A DNA stretch of 56,151 nt from Oscillospiraceae bacterium (GCA_015064155.1 SVST01000018.1:1-56151), one strand, 5' to 3'; positions 48,278 through 56,045 are shown, counted from the first letter of the stretch. Made by a program: numbers and translations. Notes: generated by a model from the sequence alone, not told the origin.

Positions 48278-48688
48278 ATGTCCGAAACAGCAGCACAAGA
48301 AAAATATGATGAAAAAAGTGATCCCATCGAGGAAGTACGCAACTTTTTATGCGGATATCAGCTGTGTCTGGATATGCTGAATCTGAAGAAGCACGAACGA
48401 AAGCGTGCGACCATCTTTCAAGACGAATGCGATTGCGATGATTTGGTGGGAGAAAGCGAGGCATACTGGCGCGCGCGGATGTTTGAAATTCGTTCCTTGA
48501 TCGAATCGATGAAAAACGGTAGAGAAAAGCTCTTGCTTTACTATCACTATCTGCGCGGAGAAAGCATCGAGCATGCCGCCGATCTGTTGGGGCTTTCGCG
48601 CAGAACGGGCTACCGCATCCACAAAAAAGCACTTTTAACGGCATCCTTTTTATACGTCCGCTTGAAAAAAAAGCAGAATTTTGAATAA
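48278..48688 (+). CDS. sigma-70 region-4-like regulator
   Basis: This 136-residue protein has a helical N-terminus and a C-terminal helix-turn-helix, GESIEHAADLLGLSRRTGYRIHKKAL (about 97-122), like region 4 of sigma factors or the DUF1492/ArpU-type phage late regulators. It lacks region 2, so it is not a full sigma factor. GGAGGG precedes its ATG, 10 bases after the zinc-protein stop. Co-regulation by an S24 repressor recalls prophage control modules, though no phage genes adjoin. Confidence 0.7.
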   Translation: MSETAAQEKYDEKSDPIEEVRNFLCGYQLCLDMLNLKKHERKRATIFQDECDCDDLVGESEAYWRARMFEIRSLIESMKNGREKLLLYYHYLRGESIEHAADLLGLSRRTGYRIHKKALLTASFLYVRLKKKQNFE

Positions 48689-48752
48689 AATCCGCATAAA
48701 CGCACCCTACCGTGCGATACTACCATCAAAGAAATTTTGAGGAGGTATCAAC

Positions 48753-48953
48753 ATGCATCTTGAAAAGCACGTAAAAGGCATTGCAATCACGGCAGGCGCA
48801 ATCGGAGGCGTTGCCATCCTCGGTGCGATTGCGGCAATGATTTGGAACAGTAAGCAGATGAAAACAATGCGCGCCATCAAGCGAACGTCCAAAATTATGT
48901 ATCACGTTGGAACAGCCATGCGAAATCTCTCGGGGGAAGTCGGGGGAATTTAA
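48753..48953 (+). CDS. small single-pass membrane protein
   Basis: This 66-residue protein has one hydrophobic helix (about 9-30, GIAITAGAIGGVAILGAIAAMIW) followed by a basic, amphipathic C-terminus (KQMKTMRAIKRTSKIMYHVG). The Gly/Ala-rich helix plus basic tail resembles small membrane-active peptides, but also many unknown short proteins of spore formers. It has a strong TGAGGAGG ribosome site and lies 64 bases after the sigma-like gene, before a terminator. Confidence 0.7.
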   Translation: MHLEKHVKGIAITAGAIGGVAILGAIAAMIWNSKQMKTMRAIKRTSKIMYHVGTAMRNLSGEVGGI

Positions 48954-48958
48954 AAAGA

Positions 48959-49003
48959 GGGAGATCGAACGCACGCAGAAATGCGGTTCCGATCTCCCTT
49001 TTT
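48959..49003 (+). terminator. intrinsic terminator of the S24-controlled genes
   Basis: GGGAGATCG (48959-48967) pairs perfectly with 48990-48998, followed by TTTTT. Confidence 0.85.
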
Positions 49004-49005
49004 GC

Positions 49006-49032
49006 ATAAACCACGCACGCCACGCATAGGAT
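49006..49032 (+). promoter_or_regulatory. possible sigma-E-type sporulation promoter of sipL
   Basis: ATA, 16 bases, then CATAGGAT fits the ATA-N16-CATAnnnT plan of mother-cell sigma-E promoters. It is 34 bases before the sipL start, and no sigma-A promoter is visible in that gap. Confidence 0.4.
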
Positions 49033-49066
49033 GTAGCACAGTTTTTAGAATCAAAGGAGCAACGAT

Positions 49067-50611
49067 ATGGATAGCTACAAGAAAGATGCGCGAAGCGGTG
49101 CTTGCATTCAGGCACCGATTTGTGATCGGACGACCGTAGTGGAATTGTCGTCCGATTTTTCCCTGCCCGATTATCAACCCGAAATCAAGCGGCTGTTGCG
49201 CGTTTGCGCAACGGTTGCCCCGCCCAACCATTATATCGGCACGGGAAATGCCGAGTTTTCGGGGTCGATTTTTTACACGGTGCTGTATGCAGCCAACGAC
49301 GGCGAGCTGTATGCAAGCAACGAAAGTGATGAATATCGATTTTCGGTCCCCGTGGAAATGGGCTCGGACTTCGATTGGAACGAGGGGATCTCTTGTGATT
49401 GCGAGATCGTTCCCGAAATGACGGTCGGTCGCGTTGCGGCACCGCGTAAAATCACGGTCAAGTGCCGTTTGCGTCCTCGCGTGCGGATGTGGGGCATTCG
49501 TACGCTGAGCGAATTTCCAAAGGACGCAGAGCACGGTACGATTGAGTGCCTGTACGGTCAAAGCGAATGCGCACGCAGCTTCGTCGGGATCGGCGAGCCG
49601 ATTCGTCTGGGGGATGAAATTTTACGCGATGAAAAGGAGGGCGATCTGCGCGTCATTTGCGCTGAGGGACAGGTATTCATCAACGAAGCCACCGCAGCAA
49701 GCGGTATCGTTACCTGCCGCGGGGAGCTTGCCGTCAAGCTGTTGGTTGCCAAGGAAGGCACCCACGCAGCCCCCACGGTCTATCTGCGCAGACTTCCGAT
49801 TTCGGACGAAATTTCGGTTGACGGTGCCACCGTAAACTGCGATGCCACCGCCGACGGTGTTTGTACGGCAATTCACGTCACCGTGGAGGAAAACCGCATT
49901 CTCTACGAAGCCGAAATTTGCTTGCGCGCCGAGGCACAGCGCAACGACAGCGTTTCCTATACACGCGATCTGTACTCAACTGCACACGCTTGCCAAACGA
50001 CCTACACAAGCGTTGCTCTGCCTCGCGCATTGAAATGCATCAACGGCAATATGTCGATCAATACCACGCTGGAGTTAGAAGAAGCGGGGATTCGCCAGGG
50101 GCTCTCGGTGTGGGATCTTTGCCTGACACCGACCGTCGGCAATCTTGAAACCGAAAACGGAAAATATATCCTGACCGGGCGTTGCCGCTGTCAAGTCATC
50201 CTTTCCGACGGAGAGGAGCTTTCCTCGCAAGAGTTTGAAATTCCGTTCCGTTACGCATGCGACGGAAGCGGTGAAGCGGTTGCCGATTGGCGCGCCACCG
50301 CGGTTGCCGTTTCCTCTCGCGCCAGAACCGACACCGAACGCATTGCCATCGATGCCGAGCTTGCAATCAGCCTTGTCACACGCGGTGAGGAAGCGATCAC
50401 GGTACTGAACGAGGCAAAATTCGGTGACGCCGTCAATTCGGCAAAATCAGGCTATACCGTTTGCTACCCCTCGCACGAGGATACGCTGTGGAGCGTTGCC
50501 AAGCGATATCACCGTTCGGTGGATGCGGTGTTCGCGATGAACAACCTCTCGGATGCACCGCGTGCAGACACCCCCGAATCGCTGTCGGGAGTACGCTATC
50601 TTTTGGTATAA
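49067..50611 (+). CDS. sipL: SipL-type spore coat morphogenesis protein (DUF3794-LysM)
   Basis: This 514-residue protein has repeated DUF3794 (SPOCS) domains over about 15-440, with the telling DFSLPDYQPEIKRLLRVCATV near the start. A C-terminal LysM domain (about 460-514, YPSHEDTLWSVAKRYHRSVDAVFAMNNL, ending GVRYLLV) follows. Length and order match SipL of Clostridioides difficile, which binds SpoIVA through LysM to anchor the spore coat in the mother cell. The ribosome site is AAAGGAGC. It stands alone between a terminator and a dispersed repeat. Confidence 0.85.
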   Translation: MDSYKKDARSGACIQAPICDRTTVVELSSDFSLPDYQPEIKRLLRVCATVAPPNHYIGTGNAEFSGSIFYTVLYAANDGELYASNESDEYRFSVPVEMGSDFDWNEGISCDCEIVPEMTVGRVAAPRKITVKCRLRPRVRMWGIRTLSEFPKDAEHGTIECLYGQSECARSFVGIGEPIRLGDEILRDEKEGDLRVICAEGQVFINEATAASGIVTCRGELAVKLLVAKEGTHAAPTVYLRRLPISDEISVDGATVNCDATADGVCTAIHVTVEENRILYEAEICLRAEAQRNDSVSYTRDLYSTAHACQTTYTSVALPRALKCINGNMSINTTLELEEAGIRQGLSVWDLCLTPTVGNLETENGKYILTGRCRCQVILSDGEELSSQEFEIPFRYACDGSGEAVADWRATAVAVSSRARTDTERIAIDAELAISLVTRGEEAITVLNEAKFGDAVNSAKSGYTVCYPSHEDTLWSVAKRYHRSVDAVFAMNNLSDAPRADTPESLSGVRYLLV

Positions 50612-50662
50612 CATAGCGAAACCTCATATTCATGGGGCTGATTCATGAAAGTAGAACTGCAT

Positions 50663-50810
50663 AAAAAAAGCCTCCCCTGTGTAAGGGGGAGAAAATTTGC
50701 AAGCAAATTAGCACGGCTTGCCGTGACGGAGGGGTTGTAAAACAGTAAAAGTTGCTGCAAAACAATCCCTCCGTCGCTTCGCTCCCTTTACACAAGGGAG
50801 CCTTTTTTGT
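50663..50810. repeat. dispersed palindromic repeat (MITE-like)
   Basis: The ends are complementary: AAAAAAAGCCTCCC with TTACAC-type sequence at the left, and TACACAAGGGAGCCTTTTTT at the right. The middle also folds (GACGGAGGG with CCCTCCGTC). Such about 150-base CTCCC...GGGAG elements are common in Clostridia genomes. It has no coding capacity and fills most of the 254-base gap after sipL; the A and T ends could also terminate transcription. Confidence 0.7.
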
Positions 50811-50865
50811 TCCTTGATTCGTGCAATTGATCCTGAATGACTCAACCCTATATTTTCTCTTTCGA

Positions 50866-52035
50866 TCAAATCATCAAGCGATAAATTTTCTCACAATCCT
50901 CGGGATAAAGGCGCACAAAGCCGTCGATATAGCCGGGTCTGCCGTTGCCGTTACAAAGAACGTCCACCATGTGCGGAATGTCCTCTTCCTTGGCACCCAG
51001 CTCGGCAAAGCTTTGGGGCATGCCAATCGAAATCAGGAATTTACGCAACGCCTCAATTCCCGCACGCGCCGTGTTTTCGGGGTTGGCGAAGTCCATCTCA
51101 CAGCCCCACACACGCACAGCGATCTGCGCAAAGCGCATGACGTCGCGGTGCATGACGTAGGTAAAGACCGCAGGCATGGTAACGGCAAGTCCTGCGCCGT
51201 GCGCGCAATCGTACATCGCGGAAAGCTCGTGCTCTATGCTGTGGCTGTTCCAGTCCTGCGTGCGTCCGACACCGCAAGAATTGTTGTGTGCCATCATCCC
51301 CGCCCACATGATATTGGCGCGAGCCTCGTAGCAGTTCGGGTCAGCAATCACACGGGGAGCCTCGTGAATCATGGTCAACAGCAATGCCTCGATCATGCGG
51401 TCGGTCACCTCAACGTCGGTCGTGCGGGTCAGATACCGTTCATACAAATGCGCCATGATATCGGTAATGCCGCACGCGGTCTGATAAGGCGGCAGAGTCT
51501 GCGTCAGTGCCGGATTGAGAATGCTGAATTTGGGACGCAGAACGTCACTGCCCGTTCCGCGCTTGAAGCCCTTGTGCGTAATCACCGTATTGGTGCTTCC
51601 CTCACTGCCTGCGGCGGCAATGGTCAAAACGGTTGCAACGGGAAGCGCGCGCTCGATCTTTTTCCCACTGTAGAAATCCCAAAAATCACCGTCGTACAAT
51701 GCGCCCATCGAAATTGCTTTGGCAGAATCAATGGTACTGCCGCCGCCAACCGCCAAAAGGAAGTCCACCGATTCTTTCTTACACAGATCGATGCCCGTAT
51801 ACACCAGATCACTCTTGGGATTGGGCTGTACACCGCCCAAGAGAACGTACGGAATCGCTTCTCTGTCCAAGGATGCCTTGACACGGTCCAAAAGTCCCGA
51901 GCGAACCACGCTTCCGCCGCCGTAATGGATCAAAACCTTGGTTCCGCCAAAACGCTTGACGTAGGCTCCCGCATCGTTTTCGGTATCCTTACCGAATGCA
52001 AAAAAGGTAGGTGCGTAAAAAGTAAAGTTGTTCAT
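50866..52035 (-). CDS. iron-containing alcohol dehydrogenase, butanol dehydrogenase (BDH) type
   Basis: This 389-residue group III dehydrogenase has the nucleotide motif AVGGGSTIDSAKAI (about 95-108). Metal-binding segments are ITDIMAHLYERY (Asp and His), SHSIEHELSAMYDCAHGAG (two His). The MNNFTFYAPTFFAFGK opening and NGNGRPGYIDGF end match NAD(P)H-dependent butanol dehydrogenases. It likely reduces aldehydes to alcohols in fermentation. It belongs to a different branch from FucO at 4700. It is downstream of glycerate kinase, 21 bases apart, on one transcript. Confidence 0.88.
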   Translation of the reverse strand: MNNFTFYAPTFFAFGKDTENDAGAYVKRFGGTKVLIHYGGGSVVRSGLLDRVKASLDREAIPYVLLGGVQPNPKSDLVYTGIDLCKKESVDFLLAVGGGSTIDSAKAISMGALYDGDFWDFYSGKKIERALPVATVLTIAAAGSEGSTNTVITHKGFKRGTGSDVLRPKFSILNPALTQTLPPYQTACGITDIMAHLYERYLTRTTDVEVTDRMIEALLLTMIHEAPRVIADPNCYEARANIMWAGMMAHNNSCGVGRTQDWNSHSIEHELSAMYDCAHGAGLAVTMPAVFTYVMHRDVMRFAQIAVRVWGCEMDFANPENTARAGIEALRKFLISIGMPQSFAELGAKEEDIPHMVDVLCNGNGRPGYIDGFVRLYPEDCEKIYRLMI

Positions 52036-52056
52036 ATTCGTTTCCTTTCCGTATGT

Positions 52057-53199
52057 TCAGATTCGGCGAGCCGCTTGGATCAACCGAAACGCCTCTTCTG
52101 CCGTTTTTTCCAGATTTGCTTTTGCCACGGACGGCTCCATCGCCCTCTCCAAGGGAACGACACCCTGCAGAATCGAGAAGCATGCGTCGATTCCCAGCGT
52201 GTGACAAGCCGACACGTCCTCGGCAAGCGAGCCTGCAAGCGCAATCACGGGTTTTCCATAGCGTTTTGAAAGCCTTGCCACCCCAACGGGTGCTTTTCCC
52301 ATCGCGCTTTGTCCGTCCAGCCGTCCCTCACCCGTCACGACAACGTCGGCTTTGCTAATCACGCCAGCGGCATTCATCGCATCCAAGACCAGCGATACGC
52401 CCGAGGTCAATTCGGCACCGAGGTAGGACGACAGCGCAAAGCCCATACCGCCTGCCGCCCCGGCACCCGGCGCGTTTCCATCCGCGTGCGGCAGAATTGC
52501 TTGGGTCAGCGCGGCATAGCGTGCAAGACACGCGTCCATTTTGGCAACGGCAAGAGGCGTTGCCCCCTTTTGCGGACCGTACACGGCACTGCAGCCCAAT
52601 TCTCCGCACAAGGGATTGGTCACGTCGCAGGCAACCCGAAAACGGCACTCTTGCAAAACGGGAGATGCACGGCTCACGTCAATCGAGGACAGCGAGGAAA
52701 GTCCCGCGGCTCCGCGCACAATCGGCTGTCCCTTGGAATCCAAAAAGGAAAAGCCCAAGGCTTGCAGCATCCCCACACCGCCGTCGTTGGTCGCGCTTCC
52801 GCCGATCCCGATCAAAAAATCTCGGCATCCGCGACCGATCGCATCCAATATCAGCTCTCCCACCCCGTAGGTAGTCGTCTTCATCGGATCGCGCAAGGAG
52901 CTGTCTATCAGCGTAATTCCCGCGGCTGCGCTCATTTCGATCACGGCTACGTTTTGGGGAAGAATCCCGTACGACGCGTCAACCGTGTCCCCCAAGGGAC
53001 CCGTAACGCGTGCGGTGATGCGTTCTCCTTTGCAAGCGTAGATCAGCGCATCCGCCGTTCCCTCCCCTCCGTCGGCAAGCGGCAGAACCGCAACCTCGGC
53101 ATCGGGATAGACACGCATCACCCCGTTTGAAACCGCCATGCCCGCTTCAAGAGAGGATATGCTCCCCTTGAAGGAGTCCAATATTGCCACGACCTTCAT
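52057..53199 (-). CDS. glycerate kinase
   Basis: This 380-residue protein belongs to the GarK/GlxK type glycerate 2-kinase family. It begins VVAILDSFKGSISSLEAG, has PLADGGEGTADAL (about 58-70), FLIGIGGSATNDGGVGMLQALG (about 134-155), GAAGGMGFAL and VVTGEGRLDGQSAMGKAPVGVA near the C-terminus. It phosphorylates D-glycerate to 2-phosphoglycerate, feeding glycolysis. The start at 53199 follows GGAGG; the longer frame crosses the promoter. It leads an operon with the alcohol dehydrogenase. Confidence 0.9.
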   Translation of the reverse strand: MKVVAILDSFKGSISSLEAGMAVSNGVMRVYPDAEVAVLPLADGGEGTADALIYACKGERITARVTGPLGDTVDASYGILPQNVAVIEMSAAAGITLIDSSLRDPMKTTTYGVGELILDAIGRGCRDFLIGIGGSATNDGGVGMLQALGFSFLDSKGQPIVRGAAGLSSLSSIDVSRASPVLQECRFRVACDVTNPLCGELGCSAVYGPQKGATPLAVAKMDACLARYAALTQAILPHADGNAPGAGAAGGMGFALSSYLGAELTSGVSLVLDAMNAAGVISKADVVVTGEGRLDGQSAMGKAPVGVARLSKRYGKPVIALAGSLAEDVSACHTLGIDACFSILQGVVPLERAMEPSVAKANLEKTAEEAFRLIQAARRI

Positions 53200-53242
53200 G
53201 ATAAAACCTCCGTTCGTAAGACGCGCCAATCGCGCTGTATTC

Positions 53243-53271
53243 AGTATACCACAGGCAATTCGTTTTGTCAA
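53243..53271 (-). promoter_or_regulatory. sigma-A promoter of the glycerate kinase operon
   Basis: Minus-strand TTGACA, 17-bp spacer, TATACT. Confidence 0.85.
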
Positions 53272-53291
53272 CGAACTTTCTTGCCAAGGAC

Positions 53292-53320
53292 TTGACAAGA
53301 CAAAAAAAATCATCTATAAT
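53292..53320 (+). promoter_or_regulatory. sigma-A promoter of the 53354 gene
   Basis: TTGACA, 17-bp spacer, TATAAT, back to back with the glycerate kinase promoter and 34 bases before the ATG. Confidence 0.88.
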
Positions 53321-53353
53321 AAGATTAATCTATTCCCACAAAGGAGTTTCGCC

Positions 53354-53788
53354 ATGAGATCTGCCCCCACCTTTTTTCTCACCTCCGAGGACGGACGCTT
53401 GATTCGTCCCGATGAAAAATTTGACTTTTTGGACGCAACGCTGTATCCCGCAAAAAGCCGTGTCGAACTGACCCTCCATCTGCCGCCCGAATACGCAAAT
53501 TTCGCGCGCGTCCACGTTTGCTTTCGCATGCAGATGACGACAGAGGACGCGCATTCTGCCGTGATGGATTGCAAATATTCCAACGCGCGGCTGTTGCACG
53601 CGGACGGGACAAACGTGGACTACGGGTTTCGGATGCACCGATGGAGCCGTGTCAATTTTGACGCTGACGTTTGCACCGATGGCGGTGTTCCCTCTGTGCG
53701 CCTTTTGCTGACCGATGCCGAGGGACTTTGCGTGCATCTTTCAAGACCCGTCATCGACACCGATATCATCCCGACAGAAGGACTTTAG
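53354..53788 (+). CDS. N-terminal part of an amber-interrupted hydrolase gene
   Basis: These 144 residues start at ATG 53354 after AAAGGAG. They are beta-rich, without a family I recognise, and end at TAG (53786-53788). The same frame continues without another stop to 54625, and the continuation starts with the first strand of a metallo-beta-lactamase fold. The TAG therefore seems to interrupt one gene of 424 codons. It could be a nonsense mutation, a site of readthrough, or a true gene end with a reinitiated second protein. Confidence 0.6.
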   Translation: MRSAPTFFLTSEDGRLIRPDEKFDFLDATLYPAKSRVELTLHLPPEYANFARVHVCFRMQMTTEDAHSAVMDCKYSNARLLHADGTNVDYGFRMHRWSRVNFDADVCTDGGVPSVRLLLTDAEGLCVHLSRPVIDTDIIPTEGL

Positions 53789-53803
53789 GGCGGTGCGGAG
53801 CTG

Positions 53804-54625
53804 TTGCAAACCGTTGCGGCACGGCGGCTGGGCATGTGCTACGTTCTCACAGCCCCCGAGGGACAAACGGTGATGATCGACTGCGGACGGCTTTCCAAGG
53901 AAGAGCTGATCGGCGATCACCCGCAAATCGAACGGCTGTTGACCGAACGCGGCGGATACGTCAGCGATTGGTTTTTGACCCACTATCACGGCGACCATAT
54001 CGGTGCCTTGATCGAGCTGTTAAATGCCGATAATACGATCACCATTGAAAATTTGTATTATGACTTTTCCTGCGATCCCGACTTTTTGGCAAGGCACGAG
54101 GGCGCGGAGGCACAGCTGATCGACCAATTGGCAGAGGCAATTCAAAAATCGGGAAAGGTACGTCACGTCATCACCCCGAAAAAGGGTGACGTTATCGAGC
54201 GCGGAGGACTCCGCATCAAGGTGCTCAACGACGCATATTTCCAATCCGCCGCCAATCTGAGTAACGACTCCAGCTTGATCTTTAAGGTTGAAACCCCTAA
54301 GGAAAGCATCCTCTTCCTCGGTGACATGGGCAACTACGGAAGCGTGCTTCTGGAGGATCCCGAGTTCGTACGGGAGATCAAGAGCTGCATGATCGTCCAG
54401 ATGGCGCACCATGGGCAGGAGGGCGTGGAGGAGATCTTCTATCGCACGCTGGAAAGCATGAAAATCTGCCTCTATCCTGCGCAGGAATGGCTGTTTGACT
54501 GCAATTTGGATGGACAAGGACTCGGCAGTGGTATTTGGGAGTCGCTGATCACGCGGAGCTGGATTCGCGAATTGGACGTTCGGAAAAGCTATAGCATGAT
54601 CGACGGAGAGGTCATTTTGAAATAA
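53804..54625 (+). CDS. metallo-beta-lactamase-fold hydrolase, C-terminal part of the split gene
   Basis: From the TAG codon on, the same frame gives a metallo-beta-lactamase domain resembling ComEC C-terminal and related hydrolases. It has MCYVLTAPEGQTVMIDCG, the metal motif THYHGDHIGAL, SSLIFKVETPKESILFLGDMG and QMAHHGQEGVEEIFY. The first possible start is TTG at 53804, but GGAG lies only 3 bases before it, which is poor; the ATG at 53834 would cut away the first strand. Translation alone is therefore doubtful. The substrate is unknown. Confidence 0.6.
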   Translation: MQTVAARRLGMCYVLTAPEGQTVMIDCGRLSKEELIGDHPQIERLLTERGGYVSDWFLTHYHGDHIGALIELLNADNTITIENLYYDFSCDPDFLARHEGAEAQLIDQLAEAIQKSGKVRHVITPKKGDVIERGGLRIKVLNDAYFQSAANLSNDSSLIFKVETPKESILFLGDMGNYGSVLLEDPEFVREIKSCMIVQMAHHGQEGVEEIFYRTLESMKICLYPAQEWLFDCNLDGQGLGSGIWESLITRSWIRELDVRKSYSMIDGEVILK

Positions 54626-54629
54626 AACG

Positions 54630-54672
54630 ATGCCCGTACGGATAAACATCCACCGTACGGGCATATTTTTGC
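54630..54672 (+). terminator. intrinsic terminator after the hydrolase
   Basis: ATGCCCGTACGG (54630-54641) pairs perfectly with 54653-54664, followed by ATTTTTG. Confidence 0.88.
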
Positions 54673-54753
54673 CGGAAAACGGATATAATACTATACAGTT
54701 CAAGTAAAAACGCGAGAAACAGCAGAAAAAGAAAAGAAAAAACAAAAAAGGGG

Positions 54754-54782
54754 TTGACAAAGAGCATTCGATGTGTTATAAT
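54754..54782 (+). promoter_or_regulatory. consensus promoter of the tRNA operon
   Basis: TTGACA, 17-bp spacer, TATAAT, 48 bases before tRNA-Leu. Confidence 0.9.
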
Positions 54783-54830
54783 AGGCAATGCGAACCGAAA
54801 AGGAGCGCAAAAAGTCCTCGGTGCTACCTT

Positions 54831-54919
54831 GCCGGTGTGGCGGAACAGGCAGACGCCCGGGACTTAAAATCCCGTGATACGAAAGTATCGTACCGGTTCG
54901 ATCCCGGTCACCGGCACCA
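54831..54919 (+). tRNA. tRNA-Leu (UAA)
   Basis: GCCGGTG pairs with CACCGGC in the acceptor stem, with discriminator A and encoded CCA (54917-54919). The anticodon loop CTTAAAA gives TAA at 54865-54867. A long variable arm (GATACGAAAGTATC) and GGTTCGATCCC T-arm fit a class II leucine tRNA. Confidence 0.95.
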
Positions 54920-54959
54920 CCGTGGGATGAAGCGCAATTCCCTTTCGAAGCAATCATAT

Positions 54960-55025
<66 letters not shown>

Positions 55026-55037
<12 letters not shown>

Positions 55038-55274
55038 AAAGAACAAGGCAGTCCAAACGGACTGCCTTGTTCTTTTGCTCTGCGAAGCGAATTTTGAATT
55101 GCCACCACGACCTCCGCAGGAGGGAGTGGGTGAGCAAGTAAAAACAGCACGGTGTGCTGTTTTTACGCCGCGATACCCCACAAAGCAAGGAGAAATGAAG
55201 CAAGGCTATGCTTTGCGCACATTTCGACTATGCGACTGGGGTGGGCAATGAAAAATCCCTCCTCCGCAACCAAA
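55026..55274 (+). repeat. direct repeat of the tRNA-fMet 3' end
   Basis: CCTCCGCAACCAAA occurs at 55026-55039 (tRNA end) and again at 55261-55274, 235 bp apart. Each copy is followed by a terminator. The interval contains a perfect 13-bp hairpin (55138-55150 with 55154-55166) and no gene. This is the pattern left by a small element inserted at a tRNA 3' end, or by partial tRNA duplication. Confidence 0.6.
55037..55080 (+). terminator. terminator of the tRNA operon
   Basis: Perfect 18-bp arms (55037-55054, 55059-55076), rich in A on the left and T on the right, start at the last base of the CCA end. Confidence 0.88.
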
Positions 55275-55514
55275 TAAGAAACAGTAGATTGATACAATCG
55301 TATCGACCTACTGTTTTCTTTTTGTCGTTAAATATTAGCCGAAAGTCCTTGATTTACAAGGGCTTTTTTACTTTTGTGGTGCATTTCGGTATATGCGGTG
55401 CCTATATCTTGTGACTCGGATGTCCTAAAATGCAGAAAAGCACCACTCCCCGTCAAGGTGTAGTGCCTTCCTATCGTTAAAAGACCGATATTCGTTAGAT
55501 TACAAGAGCTACGG
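55038..55514. other. gene-free region after the tRNAs
   Basis: This stretch holds the tRNA terminator, a 13-bp hairpin at 55138-55166, a second copy of the tRNA end (55261-55274), another terminator (55277-55324) and a weak hairpin near 55439-55467 that may end the rhodanese transcript. Short frames here lack ribosome sites and are probably not translated. The string CGACTATGCGAC (55225-55236) also occurs at 329-340. Confidence 0.6.
55277..55324 (+). terminator. terminator after the second tRNA-end copy
   Basis: AGAAACAGTAG pairs with CTACTGTTTTCT with one bulge, plus an inner GATAC/GTATC stem; TTTTT follows. Confidence 0.75.
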
Positions 55515-55835
55515 CTATATCACAAATTTCCCTCTGTATGACCCAATACCTCCGATGTCATGAACCTCCCGATATCCTTTGCCTTTCAGATAAGCCGCCG
55601 CGCGTGCGCTTCGTCCTCCGCTGAGGCAATGGACGTACAGAGGAGTGTTTTTATCCTTTATAAGCGAATCCACTTTGTCGATCTCGTCAAGCGGAAGATT
55701 TTGGCTTCCCTCAATATGTCCGCTTGCGTATTCCTCTCTCGTTCTGACGTCGAGAAGAATTGCGTTTTTACTTTCACGGAAGCTTCGGACTCCCTCGTTA
55801 ATATCCTTACGTGCGAATATATGAAAAATACTCAT
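55515..55835 (-). CDS. rhodanese-like domain protein
   Basis: This 106-residue protein is a single rhodanese domain. It has ILLDVRTREEYASGHIEGSQNLPL (about 26-49) and the active loop HCLSGGRSA with catalytic Cys70, ending GGIGSYRGKFVI. It transfers sulfane sulfur in the cytoplasm. AGGAGG precedes the ATG. It is the only intact gene in the window that stops with TAG. It is divergent from the CoA-disulfide-reductase-like gene and shares a duplicated Crp/Fnr-type operator with it, which suggests a joint role in sulfur or thiol redox. Confidence 0.9.
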   Translation of the reverse strand: MSIFHIFARKDINEGVRSFRESKNAILLDVRTREEYASGHIEGSQNLPLDEIDKVDSLIKDKNTPLYVHCLSGGRSARAAAYLKGKGYREVHDIGGIGSYRGKFVI

Positions 55836-55868
55836 GTTGTATCCTCCTTGTGTTTTGATTACGGCTTT

Positions 55869-55910
55869 ATTTTAACACGAAGGCGTGACTTCTTCCGTGA
55901 CTTTTGTCAC
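55869..55910 (-). promoter_or_regulatory. activator-type promoter of the rhodanese gene
   Basis: Minus-strand -10 TAAAAT (55869-55874) puts the start near 55862. The palindrome GTGAC-TTTT-GTCAC (55897-55910) is centred at 55903.5, that is at -41.5, where class II Crp/Fnr activators bind. No -35 is present. Confidence 0.65.
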
Positions 55911-55923
55911 AAGCTGCTTTGTG

Positions 55924-55952
55924 TTGATATGTGGCACAAAATATGATATAAT
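55924..55952 (+). promoter_or_regulatory. sigma-A promoter between the two operators
   Basis: TTGATA, 17-bp spacer, TATAAT. Its start near 55959 would place the right-hand operator at about +14 to +27, where a bound factor could block elongation. Confidence 0.55.
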
Positions 55953-55971
55953 ATTCTTGTAATACGCTTGA

Positions 55972-56013
55972 GTGACAAAAGTCACAGCGGACACGAAAAA
56001 GGTATGGTAAAAT
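55972..56013 (+). promoter_or_regulatory. activator-type promoter of the 56046 gene
   Basis: GTGAC-AAAA-GTCAC (55972-55985) is the exact reverse complement of the left operator. TAAAAT at 56008-56013 gives a start near 56020, so the operator centre (55978.5) is again at -41.5. No -35 is present. Confidence 0.65.
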
Positions 56014-56045
56014 ATACTCACAGAAAGAAAAACGGAGGTAAGCTT

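Noticed and set aside
50821-52269. 482-residue plus-strand frame opposite the alcohol dehydrogenase
   Set aside because: Antisense shadow; the minus strand carries complete dehydrogenase motifs.
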